DNA of 5,582 nt from an uncultured Collinsella sp. (GCA_900752015.1 CAADTZ010000099.1:1-5582), one strand, 5' to 3'; positions 1-5,185 are shown, counted from the stretch's first letter. The notes: a model not told the origin generated them from the sequence alone. A program made the numbers and translations.

Positions 1-1041
1 ACAGGTGTCGGTGCGAAAAACGGCGTGCTGTTCCAGTCGGCGGAGGCGCTCGAGAATCTGCACAACGTAAACGCAGTCATCATGGACAAGACCGGTACCG
101 TAACCGAAGGCCGTCCGGTCGTAACCGACGTAAAATCCTTCGGCGTGGAGTCCGGTGACCTGCTCTCGCTGGCACTGTCGCTCGAGAGCCGCAGTGACCA
201 TCCGCTGGCGGACGCCATCGTGCGCTATGCCCGCGAGAAGAACGCGCAGGAGCGTTCGGTCACTGACTTTGAGATGATAGAGGGACAGGGTATCCGCGCA
301 ACTGTGGACGGTGTGCCGTGCTTTGCGGGCAACCGCCGGATGCTGCTGGCAAACGGCCTCGCGCTGTCCGGCTCGATGCAGAAGCTGGGTGACGAGTTCG
401 CCGCAGCAGGCAAAACGCCGCTGTTCTTTGCCAAGAACGGCGAACTCGTTGGTACCATCGCCGTGGCTGACGAGGTCAAAGAAACGAGTGCCGAGGCCAT
501 CGCCGCACTCCGCAAGCTCGGCGTCGACGTGCGCATGCTCACCGGCGACAACCTCGTGACGGCCGAGGCCATCGCCCGCCGCGTGGGGCTGAGCAGCGAA
601 CAGGTCATCGCCGACGTCCTCCCCGCCGACAAGGAACGCCACGTGCGCGAACTGCAGGATGCGGGCGGCAAGGTCGCCATGGTGGGCGACGGCATCAACG
701 ACTCCCCCGCCCTGGCGCGCGCCGACGTGGGCCTTGCTATCGGCCCCGGCGCCGACATCGCCAAGGAGGGCGCCGACGTGGTACTCATGCGCAGCGACCT
801 CATGGACGTCGCCCGCGCCATCGAGCTTTCACGCGCCACGATCCGCAACATCAAGCAGGACCTGTTCTGGGCGCTGTTCTACAACGGCATCGGCATTCCG
901 CTCGCCGCGGGCGTGTTCTTCCCGCTCACCGGATGGCAGCTCTCGCCGATGTTTGGCGCCGCGGCCATGAGCCTGTCGAGTGTCTGCGTCGTAAGCAATG
1001 CGCTGCGCTTAAAATCCTTTAAGCCAAAAGTGGCAAAATAA
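1..1041 (+). CDS. copA: Copper-exporting P1B-type ATPase CopA, C-terminal part (5' end outside window)
   Basis: This is the C-terminal 346 residues of a Cu+-transporting P-type ATPase, an integral membrane pump that uses ATP to move Cu+ out of the cytoplasm. The reading frame is open from base 1, so the N-terminal metal-binding domain and first membrane helices lie outside the window. Visible in order (residues counted from base 1): the phosphorylation motif DKTGT at 29-33, the P1B-specific HP dipeptide at 67-68 in SDHPLA, nucleotide-binding glycines (GQG, 95-97), TGDN at 181-184 and the hinge motif GDGIND at 229-234. Near the C-terminus come two membrane helices carrying YN (294-295) and MSLSS (323-327). 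YN plus MxxSS in the last two helices is the Cu+ (P1B-1) signature; the CPC helix is not visible. It is followed by copZ and csoR on the same strand, which fits a copper operon. Family assignment is firm; copper over silver is inferred from the motifs and neighbours. Confidence 0.95.
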   Translation, partial: TGVGAKNGVLFQSAEALENLHNVNAVIMDKTGTVTEGRPVVTDVKSFGVESGDLLSLALSLESRSDHPLADAIVRYAREKNAQERSVTDFEMIEGQGIRATVDGVPCFAGNRRMLLANGLALSGSMQKLGDEFAAAGKTPLFFAKNGELVGTIAVADEVKETSAEAIAALRKLGVDVRMLTGDNLVTAEAIARRVGLSSEQVIADVLPADKERHVRELQDAGGKVAMVGDGINDSPALARADVGLAIGPGADIAKEGADVVLMRSDLMDVARAIELSRATIRNIKQDLFWALFYNGIGIPLAAGVFFPLTGWQLSPMFGAAAMSLSSVCVVSNALRLKSFKPKVAK

Positions 1042-1069
1042 GCTCACCATTAAGTCCATTTAGAACGGG

Positions 1070-1163
1070 TTTTCCAGGTGCCCGAGATTGACCTGAAAGA
1101 GGAGCGACGCGTACTTTGGTACGCGAGCGACGGCTTGAAGGTCAAGGTCGGGTGCCTGGGAAA
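1070..1163 (+). repeat. 94-nt imperfect hairpin between copA and copZ
   Basis: An inverted repeat folds in a single register without any bulge: every pair has coordinates summing to 2233. The outer stem (1070-1085 with 1148-1163) has 16 pairs, three of them G-U on the + strand (1073/1160, 1079/1154, 1080/1153). Then come a two-pair internal mismatch, a 7-bp stem (1088-1094 with 1139-1145), a tandem G-A/A-G mismatch (1095-1096 with 1137-1138), a 3-bp stem, and a large symmetric internal loop built from two direct copies of GAGCGACG (1102-1109 and 1125-1132, partly overlapping the tip stem). The tip is a 7-bp stem, CGCGTAC/GTACGCG, with a TTTG loop. There is no T-tract, so it is not a classical terminator. 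It may be a dispersed element or an RNA structure within the cop transcript. Confidence 0.85.
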
Positions 1164-1174
1164 GCCGACACAAC

Positions 1175-1183
1175 AGGGAGGAA
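1175..1183 (+). promoter_or_regulatory. Ribosome binding site of copZ
   Basis: AGGGAGGAA lies just upstream of the ATG at 1189 with normal spacing. It settles the copZ start there, rather than at an in-frame GTG at 1078 that lies inside the hairpin arm and has no such site. Confidence 0.85.
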
Positions 1184-1188
1184 TACCC

Positions 1189-1410
1189 ATGCGATACACA
1201 ATCAAGACTTCCGGCCTCATGTGCGGCCACTGCGACGCTACTGTAGAGACGGCACTGCTCAACGTTGCCGGCGTGACCGACGCCGACGCCGATCACGAGA
1301 CCCAGACCGTCCAGGTTGAGTGCGCCGACACCGTAACCGCCGAGCAACTCGCCGCCGCTGTCGAGGCCGCGGGCGAGAAATTCCACGCCCTGTCTGTGAC
1401 CGCCGCATAG
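1189..1410 (+). CDS. copZ: Copper chaperone CopZ (HMA domain)
   Basis: A 73-residue cytosolic heavy-metal-associated (HMA) domain protein, the usual length for CopZ. It binds Cu+ through two cysteines and delivers it to CopA, and in related systems to the CsoR sensor. The metal motif is C12-G-H-C15, with the His before the second Cys typical of bacterial CopZ. The residue two before the first Cys, usually Met in MxCxxC, is Leu here, with Met shifted to the next position. The rest matches the ferredoxin-like fold: a VAGVTDADAD turn, a strand (TQTVQVECA) and the helix TAEQLAAAVEAAG. The start is chosen by the strong ribosome binding site at 1175-1183. It lies 147 bases after copA, separated from it by a large hairpin, and is followed by another hairpin and csoR. 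Confidence 0.93.
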   Translation: MRYTIKTSGLMCGHCDATVETALLNVAGVTDADADHETQTVQVECADTVTAEQLAAAVEAAGEKFHALSVTAA

Positions 1411-1436
1411 CAGTCGCTGCCTACTGAATCCTCAGA

Positions 1437-1503
1437 AGTTGCGGTGAAATACGGACTGTTGTGCCGCCCTAGGCCTTTAAACGGTCCGTATTTCACCGCA
1501 ACT
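1437..1503 (+). repeat. 24-bp hairpin between copZ and csoR
   Basis: Arms 1437-1460 and 1480-1503 pair completely (coordinates sum to 2940), with one exception that is a U-G wobble on the + strand (1457/1483). The loop is 19 bases and contains the palindrome CCTAGG. The arm core is GTTGCGGTGAAATACGGAC. The stem starts 27 bases after the copZ stop and ends about 30 bases before the csoR ribosome binding site. No T-run follows, so a simple intrinsic terminator is unlikely. The stem is long enough to be an RNase III-type substrate or a mobile palindromic repeat. An in-frame GTG at 1444 inside the arm could be misannotated as the csoR start. Confidence 0.9.
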
Positions 1504-1533
1504 GACGGGGACATCCGGAAGATCGACCAGAAA

Positions 1534-1539
1534 CGAGGA
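1534..1539 (+). promoter_or_regulatory. Ribosome binding site of csoR
   Basis: CGAGGA lies six bases before the ATG at 1546 and nine before a second ATG at 1549. Either start is possible; both exclude the upstream GTG at 1444. Confidence 0.7.
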
Positions 1540-1545
1540 CCCGAC

Positions 1546-1818
1546 ATGATGGCAGACCATAAATCGGTGACCCGCATGCTCAAGACGGCACGCGGTCAGA
1601 TCGACGGCATCCTGCGGATGGTCGAGGAGGACCGCTACTGCGTCGATATCTCCACGCAGCTCATGGCCACACAGGCGCTCCTCGCGCGCATTAACGCCGA
1701 CGTGCTCAAGGCGCATATCGAGGGCTGCGTGACTTCGGCAATCGAATCGGGCGACGAAGACCTCAAAGCCGCCAAACTCGCCGAAATCGAACGCGTCGTC
1801 GACAAACTCTCCAAGTAA
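1546..1818 (+). CDS. csoR: CsoR-type copper-sensing transcriptional repressor
   Basis: A 90-residue all-helical regulator of the CsoR/RcnR (DUF156) family. Apo-CsoR binds operator DNA and represses copper genes; Cu+ binding releases it. The three Cu+ ligands are visible with exactly the spacing of the family: C32 (in RYCVDI), H57 and C61 (in AHIEGC). This Cys-His-Cys set separates it from RcnR (His-Cys-His-His) and from the persulfide sensor CstR, which lacks the His. Y31 next to C32 and the N-terminal MLKTARGQIDGILRM segment are also typical. It is the third gene of the cop cluster and is probably cotranscribed with copA and copZ, so it would repress its own synthesis. The start may be 1546 or 1549. 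No CsoR operator was recognised in the window. Confidence 0.95.
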   Translation: MMADHKSVTRMLKTARGQIDGILRMVEEDRYCVDISTQLMATQALLARINADVLKAHIEGCVTSAIESGDEDLKAAKLAEIERVVDKLSK

Positions 1819-1828
1819 TTGGGGCATT

Positions 1829-1849
1829 GGGGACAGGTACGTTTGCACC
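1829..1849 (+). repeat. Direct repeat copy 1 (GGGGACAGGT...TTTGCACC)
   Basis: A 21-base unit recurs at 1863-1883 with one mismatch (C/T at its twelfth base), 34 bases apart start to start. It begins 10 bases after the csoR stop codon. From memory, similar units recur in Collinsella genomes; this was not checked. Confidence 0.8.
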
Positions 1850-1862
1850 GTCTTGGTATTCC

Positions 1863-1909
1863 GGGGACAGGTATGTTTGCACCACATTGGTGCAGATTAA
1901 CCTGTCCCC
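1863..1909 (+). repeat. Repeat copy 2 folding with an inverted copy
   Basis: The second copy of the 21-base unit (1863-1883) is followed after a 5-base loop (ACATT) by its degenerate inverted copy (1889-1909). The hairpin (coordinates sum to 3772) has 10 outer pairs, two mismatches and nine inner pairs, of which two are G-U on the + strand (1875/1897, 1877/1895). It may end or trim the csoR transcript, but only C-rich sequence and no T-tract follows. Confidence 0.8.
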
Positions 1910-1925
1910 CTTGCTCTAAATCGGG

Positions 1926-1931
1926 TATAAA
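1926..1931 (+). promoter_or_regulatory. Possible -10 box for the zinc-ribbon membrane protein gene
   Basis: TATAAA lies 33 bases before the ATG at 1965 and is the only AT-rich hexamer of this type in the gap. A weak -35 candidate, TGTCCC, lies 17 bases upstream inside the right arm of the preceding hairpin. Support is limited to position and similarity. Confidence 0.3.
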
Positions 1932-1964
1932 GGCGTGCAGCATATCGAACGAAAGGCAATTTGC

Positions 1965-2438
1965 ATGAATGACTTTATGAAGGGTCGCAATGGTGCCGAT
2001 GAACTCACCATCGTGATGGGTTTTGCCGGCATCGTCATCGCGATGATCGGATCGATAGCCCGCATCCAGTGGCTCAGCTGGATTGCCATCGCCGTAATCG
2101 TGATTGGCGTGCTGCGCGGCCTGTCCAAAAATATCGACGCACGTCACAAGGAGAACGAGGCCTTTGTCGCCGCGACTGCAAACGTCCCCTGCCTGGGCAA
2201 ATTCGTCGCCAGCTTGGGCGGCGGAACCGCAGCGGCCAGCACCTCACGCGCGGCCGGCACCAGTAAGGAAGACTTTGAGCGTGCCAAGCGCACGGCCAAG
2301 AAGATGTGGAAGGGCCGCAAGACCACGGCCTATCTCAAGTGCCCCAACTGCGGCCAGATGCTCTCCGTCCCCAAGGGCAAGGGCAAGATCCGCGTCACCT
2401 GCCCCAAGTGCCACGCCAAGATGGAGACGCGCTCCTAG
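1965..2438 (+). CDS. Two-helix membrane protein with C-terminal zinc ribbon, function unknown
   Basis: A 157-residue protein that I do not recognise as a named family. The ATG at 1965 is chosen because GAAAGG (1951-1956) stands eight bases before it; an in-frame GTG at 1935 has no such site. Two hydrophobic helices (about residues 14-32 and 36-53) are separated by a very short loop with R33 and form a hairpin in the membrane. A polar, Ala/Ser-rich linker follows (about 57-100), then a basic stretch rich in Lys and Arg (101-121). The end is a zinc ribbon with C126-P-N-C129 and C146-P-K-C149, joined by a glycine/lysine-rich turn (VPKGKGKIRV). The second Cys pair is CPKCH. The layout suggests a membrane-anchored cytosolic metal- or nucleic-acid-binding domain, but no function can be assigned. 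It appears to be a single-gene unit between the cop cluster and a terminator. Confidence 0.8.
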   Translation: MNDFMKGRNGADELTIVMGFAGIVIAMIGSIARIQWLSWIAIAVIVIGVLRGLSKNIDARHKENEAFVAATANVPCLGKFVASLGGGTAAASTSRAAGTSKEDFERAKRTAKKMWKGRKTTAYLKCPNCGQMLSVPKGKGKIRVTCPKCHAKMETRS

Positions 2439-2459
2439 CCGCCATACCATAGGACAAAT

Positions 2460-2495
2460 AAAAGCCGAGGCCTCGCGCTGAGACCTCGGCTTTTT
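2460..2495. terminator. Bidirectional intrinsic terminator
   Basis: The stem GCCGAGG (2464-2470) pairs with CCTCGGC (2484-2490) around a 13-base loop, and flanking A and T residues extend it by four pairs. It is followed by TTTTT on the + strand and preceded by AAATAAAA, which gives TTTTATTT on the - strand. It therefore can stop both the + strand gene ending at 2438 and the - strand gene ending at 2529, which converge here. Confidence 0.92.
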
Positions 2496-2528
2496 GTATG
2501 CGACAACGGAGCTGTCCCTTTGTCACAC

Positions 2529-3899
2529 CTATGCCACGCCGTCGAGGGCGAGCTCCTCGGCCAGTGCCTCGGACGGCATGGCCATAATCGTGTCGAGCTC
2601 GGTGTCCACCTCGGGAATACGCTTCACCTTGAGTTTGCGCACCAGATCACCACGGCACATCACGTACGCCGGCTCACGCAGTGCGCACAGGTCATCGAGC
2701 GGGTTCTTGCGCGTCACCAGGATATCGGCGGCCTTGCCGCACTCGATTGTGCCGGTCTCGCCGCCCAGCCCCAGCAGCTCGGCATTGACCTGCGTGGCCG
2801 TATGCAGCGCGAAGGCGTTACTCACACCCACGTACTTGGCAAAATAGGCCACCTCACGCCACATGTCGTACTGCGTCACGAACGGGCAGCTCGAGTCCGT
2901 GCCAAGGCCCACCTTAACGCCAGCTTCCAGTGCGGCACGGGCGCTCTCGATGATGCCCGAGCACACGATGTCGCCGTTCTTCTTTTGTGTATCGGTCGAA
3001 TGGGTCTTTTCCGGGTCGAGCAATACAAACGGCAGCGCCGGGCTGATAGTGCAGGTAACGCTGGGCGCACGCCCCTCGAGCTGCGTGCCCGCGGCGCCAC
3101 GGTACAGCTCCAGAATCTCGGACGTCAACGGAGCGCCGTGCTCAATCGTGTCAACGCCGGCCTCAAGCGCAACCTTCACACCCTCGGTACTCTCGACATG
3201 GGCCATGACCGGAAGGCCCATATCGTGCGCCGCCTTGCACGCCGCCGCGGCAACCTCCACCGGCATACGCAGCACGCCCGGCTCGCCCACCTCGGTCGCA
3301 TCGAACACACCGCCCGTTACGAACAGCTTAATGACGTCGGCACCGCGCGCATACAGGTCGCGCACCTGTTCAGCTGCCTCGGCGGGACTGTTTGCCACCT
3401 GGGCGAACAAGCCCGCACCATGGCCGCCCGGCACCGTGACGCCCGTTCCCGGCGCCACCAGGCGAGGACCTTGATACTTGCCGGCGTCGATGGCATTACG
3501 AACGGCGATGTCGGCAAACAGTGGGTCGCCCGCGCCGCGCACCGTGGTCACGCCGCTTGCCAGTTGTTGTTGGGCGCTGCCCTTAAGAATATGGCGCACG
3601 ATGGCGCGCCCCACGGGATTATCGAGCTTCTTCATCAGCGCGCCCGCATCGCCCGCCGAAACCGGCTTGCCCGAACCGCACAGATGCACATGCATATTGA
3701 TGAGACCGGGCATGAGATACGCACCTGCCAGGTCGATGACCTCGGCACCTGCAGGTGCCTGCGCCACAGCACTCGGCCCCATCCACGTGATGACGCCGCG
3801 CTCAACAGTCACGGCCATATCGGGTTGCGGCTCCATATGCTCCGAACCATCCAGGACGGTCGCATTGATAAACAACGTGGAACGATCGGTAGATGCCAT
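2529..3899 (-). CDS. Metal-dependent amidohydrolase (imidazolonepropionase/prolidase-like group)
   Basis: A 456-residue cytosolic hydrolase of the amidohydrolase superfamily with a TIM-barrel core inside a small beta-sandwich. It probably cleaves an amide bond, such as an N-acylated amino acid or a dipeptide with a C-terminal residue; the substrate cannot be read from sequence. All expected metal ligands are visible: H70-x-H72 (INMHVHLCG), a candidate bridging carboxylated lysine K191 (ADVIKLFVTGG), H234 (MAHVES), H254 (TIEHGA) and the catalytic D335 (GLGTDSS). The C-terminal ADILVTRKNPLDD segment is the usual closing strand. No signal peptide is present. The ATG at 3899 is chosen because GGGAGGAG lies six bases before it; longer in-frame starts up to 4028 would run through the palindromic operator candidate. 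It has its own promoter candidate and ends at the shared terminator, so it appears monocistronic. Confidence 0.9.
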   Translation of the reverse strand: MASTDRSTLFINATVLDGSEHMEPQPDMAVTVERGVITWMGPSAVAQAPAGAEVIDLAGAYLMPGLINMHVHLCGSGKPVSAGDAGALMKKLDNPVGRAIVRHILKGSAQQQLASGVTTVRGAGDPLFADIAVRNAIDAGKYQGPRLVAPGTGVTVPGGHGAGLFAQVANSPAEAAEQVRDLYARGADVIKLFVTGGVFDATEVGEPGVLRMPVEVAAAACKAAHDMGLPVMAHVESTEGVKVALEAGVDTIEHGAPLTSEILELYRGAAGTQLEGRAPSVTCTISPALPFVLLDPEKTHSTDTQKKNGDIVCSGIIESARAALEAGVKVGLGTDSSCPFVTQYDMWREVAYFAKYVGVSNAFALHTATQVNAELLGLGGETGTIECGKAADILVTRKNPLDDLCALREPAYVMCRGDLVRKLKVKRIPEVDTELDTIMAMPSEALAEELALDGVA

Positions 3900-3905
3900 A
3901 TCGAG

Positions 3906-3913
3906 CTCCTCCC
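3906..3913 (-). promoter_or_regulatory. Ribosome binding site of the amidohydrolase gene
   Basis: On the - strand GGGAGGAG is followed by CTCGAT and then ATG at 3899. This near-ideal site decides the start against upstream in-frame ATGs at about 3932 and 4028. Confidence 0.85.
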
Positions 3914-3924
3914 TCACGATTAAC

Positions 3925-3940
3925 ATGAACATTTGTTCAT
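3925..3940. promoter_or_regulatory. Palindromic operator candidate (ATGAACA-TT-TGTTCAT)
   Basis: A perfect 7+7 inverted repeat around a 2-base centre lies 26 bases upstream of the amidohydrolase start, between the likely -10 box and the ribosome binding site. Size and symmetry suit a dimeric helix-turn-helix repressor such as a TetR-family protein; no regulator gene lies in the window. Confidence 0.6.
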
Positions 3941-3944
3941 TATC
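3939..3944 (-). promoter_or_regulatory. Possible -10 box of the amidohydrolase gene
   Basis: On the - strand the sequence reads TGATAAT, giving a GATAAT hexamer close to TATAAT that overlaps the palindrome at 3925-3940 by two bases. No good -35 hexamer stands 16-18 bases upstream (GCAGCA is there), so this is a tentative, possibly activator-dependent promoter. Confidence 0.4.
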
Positions 3945-4047
3945 ACCTAGTCCCGCTGGATTGCTGCAGACGCATCGGTTAACGGAGGGAAGAGGGGATG
4001 TGGGGGACGGAATACGTTGCAGCCCCATCCCAGCAACATCAGGGGAA

Positions 4048-4106
4048 TGTCTCGATCTGTAACAGTTACGGGCTCAAACAGCCGCCAAGCGTTACAGATC
4101 GAGACA
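4048..4106. repeat. Hairpin with perfect 16-bp arms and a nested inner stem
   Basis: TGTCTCGATCTGTAAC (4048-4063) is matched perfectly by its inverted copy at 4091-4106. In the same register (coordinates sum to 8154), a 4-bp inner stem GGCT/AGCC (4071-4074 with 4080-4083) closes a five-base loop. The left arm also forms a local palindrome, GTAAC-A-GTTAC (4059-4069). It begins 35 bases downstream of the stop of the - strand gene at 4142-4849 and could end or protect that transcript, although no T-tract follows on the - strand. The perfect arms also fit a mobile palindromic repeat. Confidence 0.85.
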
Positions 4107-4141
4107 AATAGACACGCGACGGCGCTGCGACAGCCCATCCC

Positions 4142-4849
4142 CTACTCCCACTCCTGCTCGTAGATGTTGAGCGACTTCACGTACCGCCCCTGGGCGCCCA
4201 TAATGTCGCGGACCAGGCGCAAAAAGAAGCTGATGCACGAGGTGTCAAAGCCGTCCTGCAGATCCTCGGGATGCACCGCACCCGGCCCATCGACCGCCGT
4301 GTCACTCAGGCGCGCGATGTCATACAGATAGAGCTGCCCCGCCGTCAGCCAGACATCGTCGACGCAGGCGAGGCGCACCGCAATCGCACCGTCGCTCCAA
4401 TGCTCCTTTTGCACGATATGCGGGTCGTAGACATCAAAGCGACGGTCGGCACGCGTATCCTTCAGCGCAACCATGCCGTTCGCAGGATCCTTGTCCAAAA
4501 TGCCAAAGCGCGAGAAATACTGCGTGTCGCGTACCTGCTCGAGCCGCTTGAGCGAGGCAGGCGAAAGCGATGCCGGCGGTTCGTCAACATACAGCTCGAG
4601 CAGCGTCTTGCCATGGCGATAGGGGCGCTCGAAGAGCAGCCAATCGGTAAATGCCATGTTGTAGGCCATGATTTCGTTTTGCGAAGGCTCGGTGCAATAG
4701 CTGAGCCACGGGTCGACAATGATCTCGAACTGTTCGCGTGCCGGCTCCAAAAACTGGAACTTCCGCAGCATCCAAAAATGGGCCATGTCGGCAATATCGT
4801 TGCCGACGGCTTCGGCCAGCTGCGCTCGGTCTAAAACGTGGTCAGTCAC
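4142..4849 (-). CDS. Uncharacterised 235-residue cytosolic protein
   Basis: I cannot assign a function. The protein is acidic, rich in Asp, Glu and aromatic residues, and has no signal peptide, membrane helix or cysteine cluster. The segment at about residues 62-90 (YNMAFTDWLLFERP, then GKTLLELYVDE) followed by a helical SLKRLEQVRDTQYFSRFGI stretch and a VALKD turn resembles, from memory, a domain found in uncharacterised bacterial proteins, some of them carrying SEC-C motifs; no SEC-C motif is seen here. The start is a GTG at 4849, set by AGGAGG (4855-4860) five bases upstream; the ATG at 4854 is out of frame and abuts the site. It has 242 bases to the next gene downstream and 353 to the gene upstream, so it is probably transcribed alone. 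Confidence 0.8.
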   Translation of the reverse strand: MTDHVLDRAQLAEAVGNDIADMAHFWMLRKFQFLEPAREQFEIIVDPWLSYCTEPSQNEIMAYNMAFTDWLLFERPYRHGKTLLELYVDEPPASLSPASLKRLEQVRDTQYFSRFGILDKDPANGMVALKDTRADRRFDVYDPHIVQKEHWSDGAIAVRLACVDDVWLTAGQLYLYDIARLSDTAVDGPGAVHPEDLQDGFDTSCISFFLRLVRDIMGAQGRYVKSLNIYEQEWE

Positions 4850-4854
4850 GGCAT

Positions 4855-4860
4855 CCTCCT
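4855..4860 (-). promoter_or_regulatory. Ribosome binding site selecting a GTG start
   Basis: On the - strand AGGAGG is followed by ATGCC and then GTG. The ATG directly after the site is out of frame and too close to be used, so the GTG at 4849 is the real start. Confidence 0.8.
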
Positions 4861-5090
4861 CAAACTGATGAACCTCAATTTGAGCTTACGAGGAGGGCGG
4901 GCAGCCACGACCAGCGCGGGCAAAATAGGCCTCCGGCTGCAAACCAGATGCTGACCAAACACTTGACGGGATGCTTGACCGAAAATGCGCACCGCAACAA
5001 AACAGCATGTAAACATAGACGGCCAACCCGCCCTTTTGAGCCAGATACCCGCAGCCACCACAGAAACAACAGGTGACCACAGCCTAAGAA

Positions 5091-5121
5091 GTCGACAAAT
5101 GAACACCCGTACGTCGACAAA
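5091..5121. repeat. Pair of GTCGACAAA direct repeats
   Basis: GTCGACAAA occurs at 5091-5099 and 5113-5121, two helical turns (22 bases) apart. The following bases also agree loosely (tGAaC and cGAgC). The palindrome CGTACG (5108-5113) sits between them and overlaps the second copy by one base. GTCGAC is itself a palindrome. Confidence 0.6.
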
Positions 5122-5144
5122 CGAGCAAATCGCTCGCAAAGAGT

Positions 5145-5185
5145 GTCCCCAACGACTAGACAAAAAATGACTAGTCATTGGGGAC
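5145..5185 (-). repeat. 15-bp hairpin downstream of gltD
   Basis: GTCCCCAACGACTAG (5145-5159) pairs with CTAGTCATTGGGGAC (5171-5185) around an 11-base loop containing A6; coordinates sum to 10330. The only non-Watson-Crick position (5153/5177) is C-A on the + strand but G-U on the - strand, the strand on which the neighbouring gene is read. It starts 18 bases after the gltD stop codon. No T-tract follows on the - strand, so termination would be non-classical. The right arm shares CATTGGGGAC with the repeat region after csoR (1825-1834). Confidence 0.8.

Noticed and set aside
225..854. 209-codon - strand open frame opposite copA
   Set aside because: Low-complexity Ser/Ala/Arg product on the antisense of a clear P-type ATPase.
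1078..1188. N-terminal extension of copZ from an in-frame GTG
   Set aside because: The GTG lies inside a hairpin arm with no ribosome binding site, the extra residues do not belong to the HMA domain, and the ATG at 1189 has a strong site.
1444..1545. N-terminal extension of csoR from an in-frame GTG
   Set aside because: The GTG lies in the hairpin arm; the extension would be foreign to the CsoR family, and the ATG at 1546 has a ribosome binding site.
1829..1883. CRISPR-like array
   Set aside because: Only two direct copies with a 13-base gap, the next copy is inverted, and there are no cas genes.
2520..3923. 467-codon + strand open frame opposite the amidohydrolase gene
   Set aside because: It is a shadow of the GC-rich gene on the other strand: its product is rich in Arg and His with no family features, while the - strand frame carries all metal ligands of an amidohydrolase.
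3984..4010. Possible G-quadruplex in a G-rich run
   Set aside because: Only three runs of three or more G are present, so at best a weak two-layer structure; no clear functional position.
3900..4028. N-terminal extension of the amidohydrolase
   Set aside because: It would translate through the operator candidate and the ribosome binding site; the extra residues do not resemble the family's N-terminus.
4271..4834. 187-codon + strand open frame opposite the 235-residue gene
   Set aside because: Arg-rich shadow without a ribosome binding site.
4985..5170. 61-codon + strand open frame in the gene-free gap
   Set aside because: No ribosome binding site, a low-complexity polar product, and it runs into the repeat region.
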